From assembly GCA_964639275.1 (NCBI GenBank), contig CAZXCQ010000241.1, positions 1 to 9,748 of the forward strand: a stretch of DNA of 9,748 nt. Reading direction: 5' to 3'. Below the pieces are notes generated by a model. It was not told where the DNA came from. It saw only the letters and a program-made list of their open reading frames with translations, and ran no database searches. Source of the stretch: CAZXCQ01 sp964639275. GTDB lineage: Bacteria > Desulfobacterota > DSM-4660 > Desulfatiglandales > Desulfatiglandaceae. A program made the translations under genes and the position numbers. This document shows, in pieces, positions 6,738 to 9,748 of the stretch (its first letter is position 1; each line of letters starts with the position of its first letter).

Positions 6738-6772
6738 GGAACCCCCATTCCCCTGGTTTCAAAAAGCCAAAA
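6738..6772 (-). repeat. Dispersed intergenic repeat, copy 2 (inverted)
   Basis: GGTTTCAAAAAGCCAAAA at 6755-6772 is the exact reverse complement of 9400-9417 (18 bp). The preceding GGAACCCCCATTCCCCT aligns loosely with the reverse complement of 9418-9435. This copy has lost the hairpin seen in the other two. Confidence 0.65.
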
Positions 6773-6789
6773 GGTTACAAAAAAACCTA

Positions 6790-6942
6790 TATGATCCCGA
6801 ATTTCGCAAGTATATTTGAGGAAGCCCTGCTATTTGGGGCTCCGTAGACAAAATTCGTTCACCGATTGGGTGAAGGAAAATCCTTGAGGTAGCCAGTACG
6901 CTCGGGCCGTCCGTAAAGACACTTGCGAAATACGGGATGATA
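6790..6942. repeat. Long imperfect inverted repeat enclosing smaller hairpins
   Basis: ATCCCGAATTTCGCAAGT (6794-6811) is the reverse complement of 6921-6938 with one mismatch (at 6800/6932). Pairing continues outward through TAT (6790-6792) with ATA (6940-6942) and patchily inward. Inside are AGCCC/GGGCT (6823-6827/6837-6841), TTCACC/GGTGAA (6858-6863/6869-6874) and AAGGA/TCCTT (6873-6877/6881-6885). It lies between convergent genes, 8 nt from the metallopeptidase gene's stop; on the minus strand a seven-T run follows at 6785-6779. It could be a small non-autonomous transposable element, a structured RNA or an unusual terminator. No clear target-site duplication was seen. Confidence 0.55.
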
Positions 6943-6950
6943 CAAATGTC

Positions 6951-8054
6951 CTAGTTCAGGAGCCTTGTCTCTGTCCCTTTCTTTGTGATCCCTTTAAAAA
7001 TGACGAGCTCTTTTCCCGCAGTTATCCCGTCTTTCCATACCTGCTGGTCATTTCTCAAGGCCTTGCCCCTTATGCTGGTCGTGCGCGGATATCTATAATC
7101 CATATGTTTTTGCAATAAGGGGTCCTGGATCTTGATCAGCGCAAGCTTACCCCTGGTCTCTTTTCTCTCCTCGCTCTGCAGCCTCAGTTTTGAACGAAAC
7201 CCTTCTATGATGCCGACGGCAAAGTCGGTCTTGCGAAATCGATTCAACCCCTTGTCTTTGTTGTAGGCATGCCATTGGGAGTCGATAAACCGCCTGACAA
7301 AGTCATGGACATAACTGGCTATTCTTACATTTTTTAGGGTTCCACTGATCTCCAGTACACGGCCCATCTTGCCCTTTTCCACCACATAGGCAGGAATCCA
7401 GATTCCATAGACAAAATAAAAGTCCTGTAATAAGGCCGAAAGATGATAGTCTTCGCGGAAGTGACGAAGGGCAGGGCTCCCAGCAAAGATGCTGACAAAA
7501 TGGCGATCTTTGTTTCTGGCGAGAAGATCCACATTGTATTTTTCGATAAACTCATGGGCCTTTGCCATGGCTGCCTCGGCTTCATGCTGGTTCTTGCTCT
7601 GGGCGAGGGCCATAAGCTTTTTGATTTGTCCCATGATCTTGTCTTCAGGACCGGTGGAATCGTGTAAAATCATCTCATCCAATGGCCTGTAATCCCCCGA
7701 AGCCTTTGGGTCGGCCCTCAGAAAATAACAGGCCCTCTTGAACGCTGGCCCGTGGGGAGGTTCATTGCGGACGTCGAGGACCTGTTCAGCAAACTGATGG
7801 GCCATTTCATGGAGGAGAATCTCACGCACGGCGTCCCACGAATGATTGAGCACAAGATCACGATTCAGGCATATCTCATTGTGCTCTCGAGACCAATATC
7901 CCCACTTGCCATTCATATCCCGGAGGCTGAACAGGGGTCTCCGGAATTTCTCCCTTTTGGAGGCGTCTAGAATCCAGCAGGACTCTTCCCATTCACAGGA
8001 AAGCCCATGCAGGATACGACGTTCCAGTTCCTCCTGAATCATGGAAGCCTTCAT
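6951..8054 (-). CDS. SprT-like zinc metallopeptidase domain fused to DUF2786
   Basis: The N-terminal part is SprT-like: LLHEMAHQF supplies the HExxH zinc motif (His82, Glu83, His86 in this 367-residue version), and the third ligand is probably His101 in PPHGPAFKRA, as in SprT/Spartan-type proteins. Residues about 138-180 (DKIMGQIKKLMALAQS and following, through EFIEKYNVDLL) match DUF2786. The remaining 185 or so residues resemble the region that usually follows DUF2786 and are basic. There is no signal peptide or membrane segment, so it is probably cytoplasmic. ATG 8054 is chosen because AGGAGG (8068-8063) lies 8 nt upstream; ATG 8078, preceded by AGGGGGAG, is a good alternative (375 residues), whereas ATG 8108 has no ribosome-binding site. 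It lies 95 nt downstream of the aminotransferase gene on the same strand. Its role is unknown: protease or zinc-binding DNA-associated protein. Confidence 0.82.
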   Translation of the reverse strand: MKASMIQEELERRILHGLSCEWEESCWILDASKREKFRRPLFSLRDMNGKWGYWSREHNEICLNRDLVLNHSWDAVREILLHEMAHQFAEQVLDVRNEPPHGPAFKRACYFLRADPKASGDYRPLDEMILHDSTGPEDKIMGQIKKLMALAQSKNQHEAEAAMAKAHEFIEKYNVDLLARNKDRHFVSIFAGSPALRHFREDYHLSALLQDFYFVYGIWIPAYVVEKGKMGRVLEISGTLKNVRIASYVHDFVRRFIDSQWHAYNKDKGLNRFRKTDFAVGIIEGFRSKLRLQSEERKETRGKLALIKIQDPLLQKHMDYRYPRTTSIRGKALRNDQQVWKDGITAGKELVIFKGITKKGTETRLLN

Positions 8055-8149
8055 GGCCTCCTCCTCCTGAAATGGCATTGTTTTTTCTCCCCCTGAGCTT
8101 CCACCCATAGGGGTTTAGTGCCGAGGATCGGGGAAATTGAAAACTTGGA

Positions 8150-9322
8150 TCAAGTGCCCCTGATTTTGAGAAGCGCCTGCTCTATTCTATCAAGGGCCTC
8201 TTTCAGCACAGAAGGGCTCGTGGCGAAATTGATGCGGATATGGCCTTCTCCAGGTGGGCCAAAATTGGCACCACTCTGGACAATGACCCGCGCCTCTTTC
8301 CGAAGGTATTCGGTCATTTCCTCGCTTGTCTTTCCAAAAGAGGATATATCCGGAAACAGAAACGGAGTTGCCTGGGGAACCGGACACCAAACCCCCGGGA
8401 TTTTGGTCAACCGGGCTATGGCGTAGTCCCGCATCTTCCGGAGATGGATCATCAGTCCCCTGAGCCAAAGATCGCTATGGACAAGGGCAGCTTTGGCAGC
8501 TGCCTGGGCCAGGGTGTCTGCGTGAACGATCATGCCGTGGAGCCGTTTCTTGAGTTCCTGCATGTGCCTTCCACGACAGACGAGGTAGGCAATTCGATAG
8601 CCCGGTATGGCAAAGGCCTTGCTAAACCCAAAGACAGTGATCGTCCGTTCAAAGAGATCCGGGCTCAGCGATGCAATGCTGATATGCCTGCCGTCATAAA
8701 TCATGTCTTCATAGAGCTCGTCTGAGAAGATCAAAAGGTCGTTATCTTTTGCAATTTGGCCGATGCCCGTCAATTCCTCTCTTGTAAAGACCCTTCCAGT
8801 GGGGTTGTGTGGATTTGCGACCATCAAAAGCCGTGTCTTCGGGGATATCCGCCGTCTGAGATCTTTCAGATTTAGCTTCATGTCATCCTGAAAATCGATC
8901 GGACAGAAGACCGGGATCGCCTGGGCATTGTAAATGTTTTCCATAAATGGCGGATAAACCGGCCCCGGACATATCACAGCCTCGTCACCCGGTCTCAGGG
9001 CATAGTAACAGGCCAGAAAAATGGCCAACATGGTTCCCGGGATCATGTGGGCGTCTTCGGGACCCGCAGGGATATGGTTGACCCGGTTGAGCTTTTCACA
9101 GATGACTTCCAGGACATCCGGATCTCCATCATAGGGGCCATAGGGTGTTCGATCTTCATGAACCGCGCGGATGATGGCCTCCTTGATCTCATCCGGTGCC
9201 CGGAAATCGATGTCAGCCACCGAAAGCGAGATCACATCTTCTTCCCACCGGCCCCACTTTAGGGCAGCGCGCTTCCGAAGAAACTCCTGATCAACTGTCT
9301 CAAAATCTGTCATGGCTTTCAT
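8150..9322 (-). CDS. PLP-dependent class I/II aminotransferase (MalY/PatB-like N-terminus)
   Basis: This 390-residue cytoplasmic fold-type I PLP enzyme has all main landmarks: GTMLA at 96-100 (phosphate-binding region), ANPHNPTG (Asn173), SDELYEDMIYDG (Asp201, Tyr204), the Schiff-base lysine Lys235 in FGFSKAFAIPGYR, and the substrate-carboxylate arginine Arg363 in GHIRINFA. The opening (LKWGRWEEDVISLSVADIDF) resembles MalY/PatB cystathionine beta-lyases, while the C-terminal half (FLFPDIS, NFGPPGEGHIRI) is typical of aspartate/aromatic-type aminotransferases. Transamination is therefore more likely than beta-elimination, but the substrate is undetermined. ATG 9322 and ATG 9313 both lack a clear Shine-Dalgarno, so the start is uncertain by a few residues. 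The metallopeptidase gene follows on the same strand. Confidence 0.87.
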   Translation of the reverse strand: MKAMTDFETVDQEFLRKRAALKWGRWEEDVISLSVADIDFRAPDEIKEAIIRAVHEDRTPYGPYDGDPDVLEVICEKLNRVNHIPAGPEDAHMIPGTMLAIFLACYYALRPGDEAVICPGPVYPPFMENIYNAQAIPVFCPIDFQDDMKLNLKDLRRRISPKTRLLMVANPHNPTGRVFTREELTGIGQIAKDNDLLIFSDELYEDMIYDGRHISIASLSPDLFERTITVFGFSKAFAIPGYRIAYLVCRGRHMQELKKRLHGMIVHADTLAQAAAKAALVHSDLWLRGLMIHLRKMRDYAIARLTKIPGVWCPVPQATPFLFPDISSFGKTSEEMTEYLRKEARVIVQSGANFGPPGEGHIRINFATSPSVLKEALDRIEQALLKIRGT

Positions 9323-9399
9323 ATGGCAGGGGATCAGAACGATTCCCGGTTTTTGAACCCCTTTGGCCTACCCTCTCTGTGACTTCTCAAAAAACAGCA

Positions 9400-9435
9400 T
9401 TTTGGCTTTTTGAAACCCGGGAAATGGGGATTCCG
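9400..9435 (+). repeat. Dispersed intergenic repeat, copy 3
   Basis: TTTTGGCTTTTTGAAACC (9400-9417) is an exact inverted match to 6755-6772. TTTTGAAACCCGGG (9408-9421) and ATGGGGATTCCG (9424-9435) are exact direct matches to 2011-2024 and 2029-2040. This copy links the other two and is the fullest. Confidence 0.7.
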
Positions 9436-9453
9436 GGGTCTGCCCCGGATCCC
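9426..9453. repeat. GC-rich hairpin attached to the dispersed repeat
   Basis: GGGGATTCCGGGG (9426-9438) pairs with CCCCGGATCCC (9443-9453) around a TCTG loop with a one-T bulge. The same part of copy 1 also forms a hairpin, although with different bases, which suggests that the structure is conserved. Confidence 0.5.
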
Positions 9454-9539
9454 GCCCGAGACAGGCTCTGATCCGGGATTCGCCTCTCTACGTGCGTACA
9501 GGCACAGGCAGGCCGGAACCACGGAAAAAGAGGTTTTTT

Positions 9540-9583
9540 GACTTTTTGCGACTTAATCAAGTTTGATGGTCTCGCAAAAAGTC
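9540..9583. repeat. Palindromic element with 12-bp perfect arms
   Basis: GACTTTTTGCGA (9540-9551) pairs perfectly with TCGCAAAAAGTC (9572-9583). The 20-nt loop contains a smaller inverted repeat, ATCAA/TTGAT (9556-9560/9563-9567). It looks like a dispersed extragenic palindrome. Confidence 0.65.
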
Positions 9584-9586
9584 GTC

Positions 9587-9606
9587 ACTCCGGTGAAAAC
9601 CGGAGT
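9587..9606. repeat. Hairpin with 8-bp perfect arms and GAAA loop
   Basis: ACTCCGGT (9587-9594) and ACCGGAGT (9599-9606) form a perfect stem capped by GAAA, a GNRA-type tetraloop. It lies 3 nt after the preceding palindrome and seems to be part of one composite repeat. Confidence 0.6.
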
Positions 9607-9637
9607 CCAGAGTCTCCGTAACCAATGGAAAATACTG

Positions 9638-9716
9638 GATTCCGGCCCTTCGGCCATGAGCGACTCGACATGAGCTCGTCGACATGTCTCAGGGCCGAAT
9701 GGCTTTCGCCGGAATC
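9638..9716. repeat. 79-nt imperfect hairpin
   Basis: GATTCCGGC (9638-9646) pairs with GCCGGAATC (9708-9716), TTCGGCC (9649-9655) with GGCCGAA (9693-9699), and TGAG (9657-9660) with CTCA (9688-9691). The apical part contains CGAC/GTCG (9661-9664/9678-9681) and a direct repeat of CGACATG (9666-9672, 9680-9686). Its base shares 12 bp with 29-40 in inverted orientation. Confidence 0.6.
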
Positions 9717-9721
9717 ATTCA

Positions 9722-9736
9722 TGCAAGAGGCTTGCA
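9722..9736. repeat. Small hairpin at the right edge
   Basis: TGCAAG (9722-9727) and CTTGCA (9731-9736) form a perfect 6-bp stem with an AGG loop. The repeat cluster may continue past the window end. Confidence 0.5.
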
Positions 9737-9748
9737 CCCCGATGGATG

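Larger units (their letters stand above)
9323..9748. other. Gene-free repeat-rich region at the right edge
   Basis: No credible coding sequence was found in these 426 nt. A 62-codon open frame at 9522-9334 on the minus strand runs through repeats and is low in plausibility. The stretch holds one dispersed-repeat copy and five hairpin-forming units in tandem, listed separately. No promoter for the leftward aminotransferase gene stands out. Confidence 0.7.

Noticed and set aside
6791..6847. Short frame starting MIPNFASIF in the inverted-repeat element
   Set aside because: It stops after 18 codons and the downstream frame is broken several times. A decayed transposase remnant was considered but no family could be recognised.
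8055..8108. Longer starts of the metallopeptidase at ATG 8108 or 8078
   Set aside because: ATG 8108 has no Shine-Dalgarno. ATG 8078 is plausible but its site is weaker than the AGGAGG in front of ATG 8054.
9334..9522. 62-codon open frame on the minus strand
   Set aside because: It runs through palindromic repeats, has no recognisable domain and looks like chance coding in repeat DNA.
9540..9748. CRISPR array
   Set aside because: The hairpin units differ in sequence and length, and there is no regular repeat-spacer pattern or cas gene.

Overview
The window looks like a piece of chromosome from an anaerobic bacterium, most likely a Desulfobacterota (sulfate-reducing or syntrophic delta-proteobacterial) lineage. 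This is inferred from the gene content: a two-subunit benzoyl-CoA reductase / 2-hydroxyacyl-CoA dehydratase-type enzyme, a PaaK-type CoA ligase, an NDP-forming acyl-CoA synthetase alpha subunit and a REC-only response regulator. Moderately high GC and many palindromic intergenic repeats fit the same picture. No rRNA, tRNA, CRISPR array or intact insertion sequence was seen.

Layout: (1) 1-89 is a non-coding edge with a fragment of a dispersed repeat. (2) 99-1553 (+) is an acyl-CoA synthetase (NDP-forming) alpha subunit without its ATP-grasp half. (3) 5980-1636 (-) is a probable operon, read right to left: a BcrC/HgdB-like subunit, a BcrB/HgdA-like subunit (4 nt apart), a phenylacetate-CoA ligase-like enzyme, and, after a 153-nt gap with a hairpin, a small dimeric alpha-beta-barrel protein. 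(4) 5981-6194 is a divergent promoter region with a good sigma70 promoter rightward, a weaker one leftward and a CRP/FNR-type palindrome over the leftward -10. (5) 6195-6698 (+) is a single-domain response regulator with a Trp-rich tail. (6) 6699-6950 holds a dispersed-repeat copy and a long inverted repeat enclosing smaller hairpins. (7) 8054-6951 (-) is a SprT-like zinc metallopeptidase joined to DUF2786. (8) 9322-8150 (-) is a PLP-dependent class I/II aminotransferase. (9) 9323-9748 is a gene-free cluster of palindromic repeats.

How the genes may work together (inference): the PaaK-like ligase and perhaps the NDP-forming synthetase would make or use a CoA thioester of an aromatic or 2-hydroxy acid. 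The two iron-sulfur subunits would then carry out a radical reduction or dehydration of it. The ATP-dependent activase these enzymes need (BcrAD, HgdC or FldI type) is not in the window, so the substrate and the reaction remain open. The divergent REC protein and the CRP/FNR-like site suggest redox or nutrient control of the operon.
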